Notes: generated from the letters alone by a model not told the origin. A stretch of 39,030 nucleotides of DNA from Mannheimia indoligenes (GCF_036880405.1 NZ_JBAJJM010000013.1:1-39030), one strand, 5' to 3'. Counted from the stretch's first letter, positions 7,231-15,547 are shown. A program made the numbers and translations.

Positions 7231-8055
7231 ATGGAACATTTTATCGGTTTAGGTGTAGCTGGTAATTTTGCCGGACACTTGGAGCAAGCAGGTGAAGCTG
7301 CGGATTTCGTAAAAGTAAAAACCGTTGAAGCTGTGCAACCAAAAGCAATTTTTCCATTTTATGTACCAGCTGAGAATTTGGGGGATTATCAGTTCTTATC
7401 AACTTATCCGCTTTCAAATACTGCGATTAATTTCCCTACCGATGCGGATAATCTGCAAATTGAGCCTGAAGTGGCATTGATTTGTACCATTGGCTACCAA
7501 GACAATCAGGTTGTTTCTATCACTCCCTCTCATTTTGCCGCTTATAATGACTGCTCTATCCGTCGCCCGAATGCAAATAAAATCTGTGAAAAGAAAAACT
7601 GGGGAGCTTCGTCTAAAGGGCTTTCAGCTACTTTGTTAGAACTTGATAATTTTAACGAAGGGGGCAGATTAGATAACTACAACATCGCTTGTTTCCATAA
7701 ACGTAATGGCGAGCTGAATGCTTATGGTATTGATAGTCCGGCAGTGGAATATAGCTACTTCCATCAAAAATTATTAGATTGGATTGTAGATAGAATGAAT
7801 AATCAGCCAGATGAAGGTCCGATGAATAACATTGCTGAAATGTTAAAGCAGGCTAATTATCCGACAAAAGCCATTATTAGCATTGGGGCAACACGCTATA
7901 CTCCGTTTGGCGAAACCAATTTCTTGCAAGTGGGCGATATGAGTATGGTCGTGGTATACAATGCAAAGAAATATACTCACAGTCAAATTGAAGAAATGGC
8001 GAAACTGGAAACCTTTAGCGAAGATATTTCCGCCTTAATTCAAACAGTTCGTTGA
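7231..8055 (+). CDS. DUF5718-type conserved protein (274 aa)
   Basis: Recognised as a conserved Pasteurellaceae protein of the DUF5718 type from its N-terminus (EHFIGLGVAGNFAGHLEQAG). The biochemical function is not known. The central part (PEVALICTIGY, then SHFAAYNDCSIRRP, then KKNWGASSKG) has a strand/motif order reminiscent of fumarylacetoacetate-hydrolase folds; this is only an inference. No signal peptide or membrane segment, so cytoplasmic. ATG 7231 follows AAGGAG at ideal distance. It stands alone; a USS (8060-8067) follows. Composition is like the housekeeping genes, so it is not part of the phage remnant. Confidence 0.7.
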   Translation: MEHFIGLGVAGNFAGHLEQAGEAADFVKVKTVEAVQPKAIFPFYVPAENLGDYQFLSTYPLSNTAINFPTDADNLQIEPEVALICTIGYQDNQVVSITPSHFAAYNDCSIRRPNANKICEKKNWGASSKGLSATLLELDNFNEGGRLDNYNIACFHKRNGELNAYGIDSPAVEYSYFHQKLLDWIVDRMNNQPDEGPMNNIAEMLKQANYPTKAIISIGATRYTPFGETNFLQVGDMSMVVVYNAKKYTHSQIEEMAKLETFSEDISALIQTVR

Positions 8056-8140
8056 TTACAAGCGGTCTTTTTTGAAAAAAATTTTGCGATCTGAATCGAA
8101 AATTTGAATTTCTTTTCTGACGCATCCCTTCCTTTATTTT

Positions 8141-8169
8141 ATAGTGCCTTCAACCGTTGGAGGCACTAT
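8141..8169 (+). promoter_or_regulatory. Inverted repeat covering the ligase start region
   Basis: ATAGTGCCT (8141-8149) pairs perfectly with AGGCACTAT (8161-8169). The right arm includes the end of the GGAGG ribosome binding site and the A and T of the start codon. The left arm overlaps a possible -10 (TATAGT, 8140-8145, with CTGACG 17 bases upstream). It may be an operator or, if transcription starts further upstream, an RNA hairpin masking the start. Confidence 0.4.
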
Positions 8170-8980
8170 GAAAAAAATTCTCTTTTTATTACTACTCTGC
8201 TCTTCTCTTTCTGCCAAATCGTCCGATTTAATGTTGCTCAGTCAATATAAAGATCAAGATATTACCGGCTGGGTGATGAGCGAAAAACTCGATGGCGTGC
8301 GTGGTTTTTGGGACGGTAAACAACTGATCAGCCGACAAGGTTATCCGCTCAATCCACCTGATTATTTTGTAAAAGATTTTCCACCTTTTGCCATTGATGG
8401 CGAACTCTTTAGCGAACGAGGAAAGTTTGAAGAAATTTCTGCCACCGTCCGTTCTGCTGAACCTAAAGGTTGGTACAAATTAAAACTGTATGTGTTTGAT
8501 GTGCCAAATGCGACAGGCGATTTATTTGAGCGGCTATCAAGTTTACAGAAATACCTTAACCAGAATCCTAATGCCCATATTGAGATTATTCCGCAAATTG
8601 CGATTCAAAATAAAGCCCACCTTCAGCAATTTTACCAAGATATTCTAGCTAAAGGGGGAGAAGGTGTGGTCGTTCGCAATCCAAATGCTGAATACATACA
8701 AGGGCGATCCGCTCAGATTTTGAAAATCAAACCTGTGCTAGATGAAGAATGTACTGTAACCGCACACCACAAAGGCAAAGGGAAATATGCCAACAAATTA
8801 GGGGCGGTGAGCTGCGAGAACCATCGAGGTCGTTTTCGCATCGGCTCAGGCTTTAAAGATAAAGATCGTGAAAATCCACCGCCGATAGGCTCAACTATTA
8901 CTTATAAATATCGAGGATTAACAGAATCTGGCAAGCCTCGCTTTGCTACCTTTTTAAGAATTCGAGAGCCTGCTGAGTAA
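8168..8980 (+). CDS. ligA: Exported ATP-dependent DNA ligase (270 aa)
   Basis: Joins nicks in DNA by the lysyl-AMP mechanism. The catalytic motif SEKLDGVRGFW places the adenylated lysine at K40. Motif IDGELF, a later GGEGVVVR and the ILKIKP lysine motif follow, with an OB-fold C-terminus (VSCENHRGRFRIGSG, TYKYRGLT). The size is that of the minimal ligases of Haemophilus and Neisseria, which have a signal peptide; here residues 1-17 (MKKILFLLLLCSSLSAK) are a clear export signal, pointing to a periplasmic role. A link with DNA uptake has been suggested for such enzymes but is not shown by this sequence. ATG 8168 has GGAGG 4 bases upstream; a GTG at 8144 would spoil the signal peptide and is rejected. 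Confidence 0.9.
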   Translation: MKKILFLLLLCSSLSAKSSDLMLLSQYKDQDITGWVMSEKLDGVRGFWDGKQLISRQGYPLNPPDYFVKDFPPFAIDGELFSERGKFEEISATVRSAEPKGWYKLKLYVFDVPNATGDLFERLSSLQKYLNQNPNAHIEIIPQIAIQNKAHLQQFYQDILAKGGEGVVVRNPNAEYIQGRSAQILKIKPVLDEECTVTAHHKGKGKYANKLGAVSCENHRGRFRIGSGFKDKDRENPPPIGSTITYKYRGLTESGKPRFATFLRIREPAE

Positions 8981-9004
8981 CAAAATCTCCTTACGTAAGT
9001 TATC

Positions 9005-9047
9005 AAGCGGTTAAATTTGGTAAAAAAGTTGTAAAATTCAACCGCTT
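9005..9047. terminator. Inverted USS hairpin after the ligase gene
   Basis: AAGCGGTTAAATTT (9005-9018) and AAATTCAACCGCTT (9034-9047) form a 14-bp stem with one mismatch. It lies 24 bases after the ligase stop and upstream of the oad operon, so it is probably the terminator of the ligase gene. Confidence 0.6.
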
Positions 9048-9162
9048 ATCAAAAATAATTTGTGATCCATTCATCATTTATGAACTAAAACATTTGAAAT
9101 TTTACTCGATTTTTTTTATTTTTTTGTTAAATTTATTCATTATAAAATTAAAGGAAATCACA

Positions 9163-9414
9163 ATGACAAACGCAGAACTTTTTAGTGAAGGGCTGAATCT
9201 GATGTTTGCAGGAATGGGATTTGTAATGCTTTTCCTGCTTGTATTAATTTACGCCATCAGCTTTATTTCTACCCTCATTAATCGCTATTTTCCTGAACCG
9301 ATACCTGTCTCAGCTCCCAAAACAATACAGCCTGCCGTTGATGATTTAGAACGCTTACGCCCTGTGATTGCAGCGGCGATTGCACATCACCGCCGAGTAA
9401 ACAATCAGAATTAA
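9163..9414 (+). CDS. oadG: Oxaloacetate decarboxylase gamma subunit (83 aa)
   Basis: Small membrane subunit that holds the sodium-pumping oxaloacetate decarboxylase complex together and aids Zn-dependent carboxyl transfer. One N-terminal membrane helix (about residues 11-36, LMFAGMGFVMLFLLVLIYAI) is followed by a short hydrophilic tail ending in HHRRVNNQN, as in the family. ATG 9163 follows AAAGGA; the upstream in-frame start at 9094 adds an unlikely hydrophobic leader and lacks a ribosome site. First gene of oadGAB, 33 bases before oadA. Confidence 0.88.
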   Translation: MTNAELFSEGLNLMFAGMGFVMLFLLVLIYAISFISTLINRYFPEPIPVSAPKTIQPAVDDLERLRPVIAAAIAHHRRVNNQN

Positions 9415-9447
9415 GATAAAGCTCAAAAAATTAGAAGGAAGTTTATT

Positions 9448-11253
9448 ATGACAACTCAACCGAAAAAAATTGCTATAACCGATGTTGTTTTACGCGATGC
9501 TCATCAATCTTTATTTGCCACTCGCTTACGCTTAGACGATATGCTACCAATTGCCGCAGAACTCGATAAAATCGGCTATTGGTCGTTAGAAACTTGGGGG
9601 GGAGCAACTTTTGACAGCTGCATTCGCTTTTTAGGGGAAGATCCGTGGGTTCGTTTACGTGAGCTAAAAAAAGCGATGCCAAAAACGCCAATGCAAATGT
9701 TATTGCGTGGACAAAATTTGCTCGGCTACCGCCATTACGCCGATGATGTGGTAGATAAATTTGTTGAACGTTCTGTGGCAAACGGTATGAGTGTTTTCCG
9801 TGTATTTGATGCGTTGAATGACCCTCGCAATATGCAAGCGGCATTACAAGCGGTTAAAAAACACGGTGGACACGCACAAGGGACTCTGAGCTATACCACT
9901 AGCCCGGTACATACTTTAGAAACCTGGTTAGATGTTACTGAGCAACTATTAGAAATTGGCGTGGATTCTTTAGTGATCAAAGATATGTCGGGCATTTTGA
10001 CTCCGATGGCGGCTTATGAATTAGTGAGCGAAATTAAAAAACGCTATGACGTAGAGTTACATTTACATTGCCACTCCACCACCGGTATGGCTGAAATGGC
10101 GTTGTTGAAAGCGATTGAAGCGGGTGTTGATGGCGTGGATACTTCTATTTCTTCAATGTCCGGCACTTATGGACACCCTGCAACAGAATCTATTGTGGCT
10201 ACCTTACAAGGCACACCGTATGATACAGGCTTAAATATTCCTGAATTAGAAAAAATTTCCGCTTACTTCCGTGATGTGCGTAAAAAATATGCGAAATTTG
10301 AAGGGCAACTGCGTGGCGTAGACAGCCGTATTCTAGTGGCTCAAGTGCCGGGCGGTATGCTCACTAACCTTGAGAGCCAATTAAAACAACAAAATGCGTC
10401 AGATAAACTTGATCTCGTATTACAAGAGATCCCTCGTGTACGTGAAGATTTGGGGAATATTCCACTTGTTACCCCAACCTCCCAAATTGTCGGCACGCAG
10501 GCAGTTATGAATGTGTTGATGGGCGAGCGTTACAAAACAATTGCGAAAGAAACCGCTGGGATTCTCAAAGGTGAATACGGTCGTACACCAGCACCGGTAA
10601 ATAAAACGTTACAAGAAAGAGTGTTAGAAGGTGCAACGCCGATTACCGACCGACCTGCCGATCATATTCCACCGGAACTAGATAAATTAGTAGCAGAAGT
10701 AACTGCTCAGGCAAAAGAAAAAGGTATCTCGCTTTCTGAAAACAGTATTGATGATGTATTGATTGTGGCGTTATTCCAACAAATCGGTTGGAAATATTTG
10801 GAAAACCGCAACAATCCATCAGCCTTTGAACCTGTACCTAGTGCTGATGATGTGAAAGCAGCACCAGCTGCTGCACCAAAAGCCCAAGCACAATCCGGTT
10901 CTGCGGTTTACACCGTTGAACTTGAAGGCAAAGCCTTTGTGGTGAAAGTGAGCGAAGGTGGGGATATTACCAATATTGCTCCGACAACCGCCCCTACTCC
11001 AGCTCCACAAGCGGTCAATTCCGTTCAAAAATCTGCAAATGCCGAACCGGTTAATGCCCCGATGGCAGGGAATATTTTGAAAGTTGAAGTGAAAGACGGT
11101 CAGCAAGTCGCAGAGGGCGATGTGTTACTGATTCTGGAAGCAATGAAAATGGAAACCCAAATTTGTGCAGCAAAATCAGGCACAATTCAAGGTATTAACG
11201 TGAAACAGGGCGATGTGGTTGCCGTGAATGATACCTTAATGAGCATCGCATAG
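9448..11253 (+). CDS. oadA: Oxaloacetate decarboxylase alpha subunit (601 aa)
   Basis: Carboxyltransferase that moves CO2 from oxaloacetate to its own biotin, giving pyruvate. The N-terminal TIM-barrel has the metal/catalytic set D17 (LRDAHQS), K178 (VIKDMSG, the carbamylated lysine) and H207/H209 (HLHCHSTTG). A linker rich in Ala/Pro (about 470-530) leads to a biotinyl domain with EAMKMET, biotin on K567. The length is typical. ATG 9448 has AGAAGGAAG upstream. oadB starts 9 bases after the stop. The Ala/Pro linker contains an in-gene USS, as is common in this family. Confidence 0.96.
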   Translation: MTTQPKKIAITDVVLRDAHQSLFATRLRLDDMLPIAAELDKIGYWSLETWGGATFDSCIRFLGEDPWVRLRELKKAMPKTPMQMLLRGQNLLGYRHYADDVVDKFVERSVANGMSVFRVFDALNDPRNMQAALQAVKKHGGHAQGTLSYTTSPVHTLETWLDVTEQLLEIGVDSLVIKDMSGILTPMAAYELVSEIKKRYDVELHLHCHSTTGMAEMALLKAIEAGVDGVDTSISSMSGTYGHPATESIVATLQGTPYDTGLNIPELEKISAYFRDVRKKYAKFEGQLRGVDSRILVAQVPGGMLTNLESQLKQQNASDKLDLVLQEIPRVREDLGNIPLVTPTSQIVGTQAVMNVLMGERYKTIAKETAGILKGEYGRTPAPVNKTLQERVLEGATPITDRPADHIPPELDKLVAEVTAQAKEKGISLSENSIDDVLIVALFQQIGWKYLENRNNPSAFEPVPSADDVKAAPAAAPKAQAQSGSAVYTVELEGKAFVVKVSEGGDITNIAPTTAPTPAPQAVNSVQKSANAEPVNAPMAGNILKVEVKDGQQVAEGDVLLILEAMKMETQICAAKSGTIQGINVKQGDVVAVNDTLMSIA

Positions 11254-11262
11254 AGGTGATAT

Positions 11263-12567
11263 ATGGAAGGTATTATTGCACTCTTTAAAGGAATGGGCAT
11301 TATGCACCTAGAGTGGGGGCAAGCCGTGATGATTGCGGTAAGTGTACTGCTACTCTGGCTTGCGATTGCACGTAAATTCGAACCTCTGTTACTTGTGCCA
11401 ATCGGCTTTGGTGGTTTGATGTCGAACATTCCCGAAGCCGGTATGGCGATGACGGCTTTAGACAATTTGCTTCATAGCGGTACAGCGGAACAACTTGCCA
11501 TTATTGCGGCAAAAGTCAATAGCACAAGCCTTAATGTCCACACTATCAAAGACGCCATTGCTCTTGCTGCACCATCAGTTCAAAATGAATTGGAAATAAT
11601 GGCTGGCGATATGGGCTACACTGCCGGTGTATTAGCATTATTCTATAAAGTGGCGATTGGTTATGGTGTTGCCCCACTCATCATCTTTATGGGGGTGGGA
11701 GCAATGACAGACTTCGGACCGTTACTCGCCAACCCAAGAATGCTATTACTTGGTGCCGCCGCTCAGTTTGGTATTTTTGCAACTGTTCTTGGAGCATTAG
11801 GCTTGAACTGGTTAGGCTTAATTGATTTTACCTTGCCACAAGCCGCAGCTATCGGCATTATCGGGGGAGCAGACGGTCCAACCGCTATTTATCTAGCAAG
11901 TAAACTTGCTCCTGAATTATTAGGTGCAATAGCAGTTGCAGCTTACTCTTATATGGCATTAGTGCCGCTTATTCAACCACCGATTATGAAAGCACTAACT
12001 ACCGAGCAAGAACGCAAAATCAGAATGACGCAGCTGCGTAATGTTAGCAACCGTGAAAAAATTATTTTCCCGATTGTATTATTGCTATTAGTGGCTCTGC
12101 TATTACCTGATGCTGCACCATTACTCGGTATGTTCTGTTTCGGTAACTTGCTCCGCACCAGTGGCGTGGTAGAACGCTTAAACGATACCGCTCAAAATGC
12201 GTTGATTAACATCGTTACCATTTTCTTGGGCTTATCAGTTGGGGCGAAATTAGTTGCCGATAAATTCCTCCAACCGCAAACTTTAGGGATTTTAGTGCTA
12301 GGCGTAATTGCATTTGGCATTGGCACAGCAAGCGGTGTGATTATGGCGAAAATTATGAATCGCTTTAGTAAACACAAAATCAACCCACTCATCGGCTCGG
12401 CTGGTGTATCCGCCGTACCAATGGCGGCTCGTGTATCCAATAAAGTCGGTCAAGAATATGACAAACAAAACTTCCTATTGATGCACGCAATGGGTCCAAA
12501 TGTGGCTGGTGTAATCGGCTCAGCTATTGCAGCAGGTGTAATGCTGAAATATATTGCCAATATGTAA
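11263..12567 (+). CDS. oadB: Oxaloacetate decarboxylase beta subunit, Na+ pump (434 aa)
   Basis: Integral membrane subunit that decarboxylates carboxybiotin and exports sodium. The sequence is hydrophobic throughout with about nine membrane segments, and it carries the family hallmark GGADGPTAIYLASKLAP (about residues 203-219). A second conserved region lies near the C-terminus (GSAGVSAVPMAARVSNK). Length is normal for OadB. ATG 11263 follows AGAGGTGAT. Last gene of oadGAB, followed by a strong terminator. Methylmalonyl- and glutaconyl-CoA decarboxylase beta subunits are close relatives, but the alpha subunit beside it fits oxaloacetate best. Confidence 0.95.
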   Translation: MEGIIALFKGMGIMHLEWGQAVMIAVSVLLLWLAIARKFEPLLLVPIGFGGLMSNIPEAGMAMTALDNLLHSGTAEQLAIIAAKVNSTSLNVHTIKDAIALAAPSVQNELEIMAGDMGYTAGVLALFYKVAIGYGVAPLIIFMGVGAMTDFGPLLANPRMLLLGAAAQFGIFATVLGALGLNWLGLIDFTLPQAAAIGIIGGADGPTAIYLASKLAPELLGAIAVAAYSYMALVPLIQPPIMKALTTEQERKIRMTQLRNVSNREKIIFPIVLLLLVALLLPDAAPLLGMFCFGNLLRTSGVVERLNDTAQNALINIVTIFLGLSVGAKLVADKFLQPQTLGILVLGVIAFGIGTASGVIMAKIMNRFSKHKINPLIGSAGVSAVPMAARVSNKVGQEYDKQNFLLMHAMGPNVAGVIGSAIAAGVMLKYIANM

Positions 12568-12596
12568 CCGTTATTTGAAAGTACAAAAGTAAAAAC

Positions 12597-12629
12597 AAGT
12601 CTCCGAGAATTTTCTTTCGGAGACTTTTT
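12597..12629 (+). terminator. Intrinsic terminator of the oad operon
   Basis: A 10-bp perfect stem AAGTCTCCGA (12597-12606) / TCGGAGACTT (12617-12626) is followed by a T-run to 12629. It lies 30 bases after the oadB stop. Confidence 0.9.
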
Positions 12630-12637
12630 CATTTTGT

Positions 12638-12689
12638 TGATAATAATTCTCAAAAAATTATTGACTTCTCAGTTGAGAACTATTATCAT
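12638..12689 (+). promoter_or_regulatory. Promoter with two Fur boxes
   Basis: TGATAATAATTCTCA (12638-12652) differs from the 7-1-7 Fur consensus TGATAATnATTATCA at one position. TGAGAACTATTATCA (12674-12688) differs at two. Between and over them lie -35 TTGACT (12661-12666) and -10 TATCAT (12684-12689) with a 17-base spacer. The second Fur box covers the -10, the classical layout for iron repression. Transcription would start near 12696. Confidence 0.72.
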
Positions 12690-12695
12690 CAACTC

Positions 12696-12766
12696 ACTTC
12701 AAAAATAATAGGTAATCACTCCAACTCTTTACGCCGTATTCCCCCACAAAATACGGCGTTTTTTTT
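12696..12766 (+). ncRNA. Candidate Fur-regulated small RNA (~71 nt)
   Basis: The promoter above leads into only about 70 bases before a textbook terminator: ACGCCGTATT (12731-12740) / AATACGGCGT (12750-12759) with eight T residues (12759-12766). There is no ORF. The 5' part, AATAATAGGTAATCACTCC, is A/U-rich and open; the terminator loop is CCCCCACAA and could pair with G-rich ribosome sites. This is the layout of RyhB-type iron-sparing sRNAs. A Fur-regulated sRNA (HrrF) is described in Haemophilus influenzae; whether this is its orthologue cannot be told from the sequence. Confidence 0.65.
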
Positions 12767-12807
12767 GCTTATCCGCCAAAACCTCTATTAATTTCAATTC
12801 ATACCGC

Positions 12808-12813
12808 TATAAT
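12808..12813 (+). promoter_or_regulatory. -10 box of the tyrS promoter
   Basis: A perfect TATAAT lies 36 bases before the tyrS ATG. The -35 region (about 12785-12790, CTATTA) is poor. It lies beyond the sRNA terminator, so tyrS appears to have its own promoter. Confidence 0.5.
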
Positions 12814-12849
12814 AGAGCCATTTTTATTGATAAAAGAGAAGGAAGATCA

Positions 12850-14040
12850 ATGACTCAATCTATCGAATCAACACTTGCCGAGCTTAAACGTGGTGTGGAA
12901 AATATCTATTCAGAAGAAGATTTAATTGCAAAACTTAAAGAAAATCGTCCGTTACGCATTAAATTAGGTGCAGACCCAACTGCACCGGATATCCACTTAG
13001 GACACACGGTAGTGTTAAACAAACTCCGCCAATTCCAACAATTTGGGCACGAAGTTTATTTCTTAATTGGTGATTTTACCGGTATGGTGGGCGATCCATC
13101 AGGTAAAAATTCCACCCGTCCGCCACTAAGCCGTGAAGATGTTTTACACAATGCGGAAACTTACAAAGAGCAAATCTTCAAAATTTTAGACCCGCAAAAA
13201 ACCAAGATCGTATTCAACTCTGATTGGTTAGGTAAATTAGGCACGGAAGGAATGATCCGTCTAGCCTCGAACTACACAGTGGCTCGTATGCTTGAGCGTG
13301 AAGATTTCAAAAACCGTTTCACCAACCAGCAGCCGATTGCAATTCACGAATTTATCTATCCATTATTACAAGGACACGATTCCGTTGAATTAAAAGCAGA
13401 CGTAGAATTAGGCGGTACAGACCAAACCTTCAACTTATTAGTGGGTCGTGAATTACAAAAATCTGCCGGTCAAAAACCGCAAGTAGCGATGACATTACCG
13501 CTTTTAGTGGGCTTAGACGGCGAGAAAAAAATGTCGAAATCACTTGGCAACTACATTGGCGTAACTGAAGCTCCAAGCGAAATGTTTGGTAAAATTATGT
13601 CAATTTCTGATGATTTAATGTGGGATTGGTATAACTTACTTTCATTCCGTCCATTAGACGAAATCGCCCAATTAAAAGCAGATGTTACCAACGGCAAAAA
13701 CCCACGTGATGTGAAAATTCTGTTAGCGAAAGAGATCATCGCTCGTTTCCACAATGAAGCCGCAGCAGATGCCGCAGAGCAAGAATTTATCAACCGTTTC
13801 CAAAAAGGAGCAATTCCGGATGAAATGCCTGAATTTACCTTTGAAGGCGAAATCGGCTTAGCCGCCCTATTAAAAGAGGCAGGACTTGTGCCATCAACCT
13901 CTGAGGCTATCCGTTCAGCTCAACAAGGCGGTGTGAAAATTGACGGTGAGAAAGTGGAAGATGTGAAACAAAATGCTCAAAAAGGCACGTTTGTTTACCA
14001 AGTCGGAAAACGTAAGTTTGCTCGCATTACGGTGAAATAA
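12850..14040 (+). CDS. tyrS: Tyrosyl-tRNA synthetase (396 aa)
   Basis: Charges tRNA-Tyr with tyrosine; cytoplasmic class I synthetase. The HIGH-type motif is HLGH (residues 49-52) after ADPTAPDI; the KMSKS motif is KMSKS at 227-231. A C-terminal S4-like RNA-binding domain (about 330-396, with GGVKIDGEKVED) is present. The length fits the shorter TyrS type with HLGHTVVLNKLRQFQ found in Haemophilus. ATG 12850 has AGAAGGAAG upstream. It stands as a single gene, closed by a USS hairpin. Confidence 0.97.
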   Translation: MTQSIESTLAELKRGVENIYSEEDLIAKLKENRPLRIKLGADPTAPDIHLGHTVVLNKLRQFQQFGHEVYFLIGDFTGMVGDPSGKNSTRPPLSREDVLHNAETYKEQIFKILDPQKTKIVFNSDWLGKLGTEGMIRLASNYTVARMLEREDFKNRFTNQQPIAIHEFIYPLLQGHDSVELKADVELGGTDQTFNLLVGRELQKSAGQKPQVAMTLPLLVGLDGEKKMSKSLGNYIGVTEAPSEMFGKIMSISDDLMWDWYNLLSFRPLDEIAQLKADVTNGKNPRDVKILLAKEIIARFHNEAAADAAEQEFINRFQKGAIPDEMPEFTFEGEIGLAALLKEAGLVPSTSEAIRSAQQGGVKIDGEKVEDVKQNAQKGTFVYQVGKRKFARITVK

Positions 14041-14053
14041 TTCCCCAATAAGC

Positions 14054-14096
14054 AAGCGGTCATAATTTGCAAATTTATTACAAATTATGACCGCTT
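14054..14096. terminator. Bidirectional USS terminator between tyrS and the lipoprotein gene
   Basis: AAGCGGTCATAATTT (14054-14068) and AAATTATGACCGCTT (14082-14096) form a perfect 15-bp stem between two convergent genes. Confidence 0.8.
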
Positions 14097-14120
14097 CATT
14101 TTATAGTGATTTAAACGGAA

Positions 14121-14396
14121 TTATTTAAATTCGTAACGTCGAATAGTTTTCACGTCTGAATCTTGCTTTTGGATCTCATCAGCAAGATGGATACGAGCAC
14201 CTACTGCTGCATGAGCATCGTATTCACGTGTTAAAGTTACTACTTCGCCGTTATCTCTTTGAATAGTCAATTCAACAACTTCCGGAGATACTTCTTTGCT
14301 AGATAATACAGTTGCATTACCTTTATCAGAGTACACATCAGCAGTACAAGCTGCTAAAGCGAAAGTTGCTAATACTGCTAAAGAAAGTTTTTTCAT
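14121..14396 (-). CDS. Small lipoprotein, unknown function (91 aa)
   Basis: A lipoprotein signal peptide MKKLSLAVLATFALAAC gives acylated Cys17. The mature part is short and polar (GEVVTLTREYDAHAAVGARIH, broken by no membrane segment) and is likely a small beta domain. It shares a TxDVYS segment after the cysteine with the next lipoprotein (14427-14891), and its VVELTIQRDNGEVV and VGARIHL resemble the C-terminal part of that protein (MVIRKDDGKEIVV, GKRVRIV). The two may therefore be related, this one lacking the glycine-rich middle. ATG 14396 follows AGAGGATAT. Separate functions are not known. Confidence 0.75.
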   Translation of the reverse strand: MKKLSLAVLATFALAACTADVYSDKGNATVLSSKEVSPEVVELTIQRDNGEVVTLTREYDAHAAVGARIHLADEIQKQDSDVKTIRRYEFK

Positions 14397-14426
14397 TATA
14401 ATATATCCTCTAGGAAAAACTAAAAA

Positions 14427-14891
14427 TTAAAGGAGAGACACATTCAGATCTGAGTTAGACCCTACAATTCTCACACGTTTGCCAGGCACAAAACCGTCTT
14501 CTTTCTTTTGAACTACAACGATTTCTTTACCATCATCTTTGCGAATCACCATTTCTAAAGAAGAAACTTGGCTCGCTTTTTGTTCTACTTGGCTACCAAT
14601 TACAGAACCTGCAATCGCACCTACTGCTGTTGCAATAGCTTGACCTGTACCACCACCAACACCGCTACCTGCAATACCGCCTAATACGCCACCACCAACA
14701 GTACCAATTACACCTTGACTATCAGCTTGGATTTTAACATCACGCACAGATAAAATTGTACCATAAGAGATAGAACGAGCTTCTTTGGCTTGTGATCCAG
14801 AATATACACTGCCGCTATAAACGTCTGTATTAGCACAACCAACTAACACAAAACTTGACATTAACGCCGCTGCTAAAGCTAATTTTTTCAT
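14427..14891 (-). CDS. Glycine-zipper outer membrane lipoprotein, Pcp/SlyB family (154 aa)
   Basis: Signal peptide MKKLALAAALMSSFVLVGC with lipidated Cys19. A glycine-rich segment (about 70-105, GTVGGGVLGGIAGSGVGGG and GAIAGSVIGSQVEQKA) is the glycine-zipper 2TM domain of the Pcp/SlyB lipoproteins, which support outer membrane integrity. A small C-terminal beta part ends in VPGKRVRIVG. The start at 14891 (GGAG upstream) is preferred over a longer frame to 14912 because it gives a proper signal peptide. Adjacent to the related smaller lipoprotein downstream (30 bases apart), so probably one operon. Confidence 0.88.
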   Translation of the reverse strand: MKKLALAAALMSSFVLVGCANTDVYSGSVYSGSQAKEARSISYGTILSVRDVKIQADSQGVIGTVGGGVLGGIAGSGVGGGTGQAIATAVGAIAGSVIGSQVEQKASQVSSLEMVIRKDDGKEIVVVQKKEDGFVPGKRVRIVGSNSDLNVSLL

Positions 14892-14916
14892 TTTAATTCT
14901 CCGAAATACCAAAAAA

Positions 14917-15516
14917 TTACATTTCTGACATAATTATGTTGTTTATATCATAAGGGTGCAGCTTTAGACAACAAAGATTACAAAAAGTTACATTTCTCAA
15001 ACTCATCGCAATACTTGGATTCGGTAATCTTTCCCCCTCCACTTTTGGCTGGCTAATCTTTAATTTCAGATTGGAATTTTCTGCCAAACCAAAGTGTAAT
15101 AAAGCTCTTTCCACCCATTGCTCGGTATTTTCACCGGCTAAAATCGGAAAAACCACCTCAATATGCTCCCAGCCTTCCTCAGGATAAACTTTATCTTTCG
15201 GGAAAGGGAGCTCAACAATCTTTACATTTTGTCCGCAAAATTTAACCGCTTGATCTAAGGTAAATAAACCAATCGGTCTGCCATTCACTTCGCTTTCCTT
15301 CAACAAGCTCGCCCCTTCTAATAAAAGGCTTTTCCATTGCTCGGCAGTTTCGTGTTGATTCATTCTGATCGCTAGATGATCGATTTGATAAAGGGATAAA
15401 TCAATGCCGGCAATATCGGCAATTTGTTGAATTTTTTGCTCAAATTGAGATAAATCACCAAAACAAGCGGTCATTTTCTCGAAAAATTTTGCATTTTCTG
15501 CTATAATCTTGTCCAT
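14917..15516 (-). CDS. YecM-like VOC-fold protein (199 aa)
   Basis: Resembles E. coli YecM, a metal-binding vicinal-oxygen-chelate fold protein of unknown activity. Typical elements are DHLAIRMNQHETAEQW, NGRPIGLFTLDQ, ELPFPKDKVYPEEGWEHIE and the late SQPKVEGERLPNP followed by KLHPY. His residues in DHLA, GWEHIE and KLHP are the likely metal ligands. In E. coli yecM also lies next to argS, which supports the call. It starts only 31 bases from argS on the opposite strand and shows no strong ribosome site, so its start is less certain. The last 15 residues are less typical of the family. Confidence 0.8.
   Translation of the reverse strand: MDKIIAENAKFFEKMTACFGDLSQFEQKIQQIADIAGIDLSLYQIDHLAIRMNQHETAEQWKSLLLEGASLLKESEVNGRPIGLFTLDQAVKFCGQNVKIVELPFPKDKVYPEEGWEHIEVVFPILAGENTEQWVERALLHFGLAENSNLKLKISQPKVEGERLPNPSIAMSLRNVTFCNLCCLKLHPYDINNIIMSEM
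15499..15507 (+). promoter_or_regulatory. Extended -10 promoter of argS inside the yecM-like gene
   Basis: TGCTATAAT (an extended -10, TGnTATAAT) lies 40 bases before the argS GTG and within the first codons of the divergent yecM-like gene. No good -35 is visible, which extended -10 promoters can tolerate. Confidence 0.6.
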
Positions 15517-15547
15517 TTTTGTAAATCGAATTTAATAGGTTAAATCA

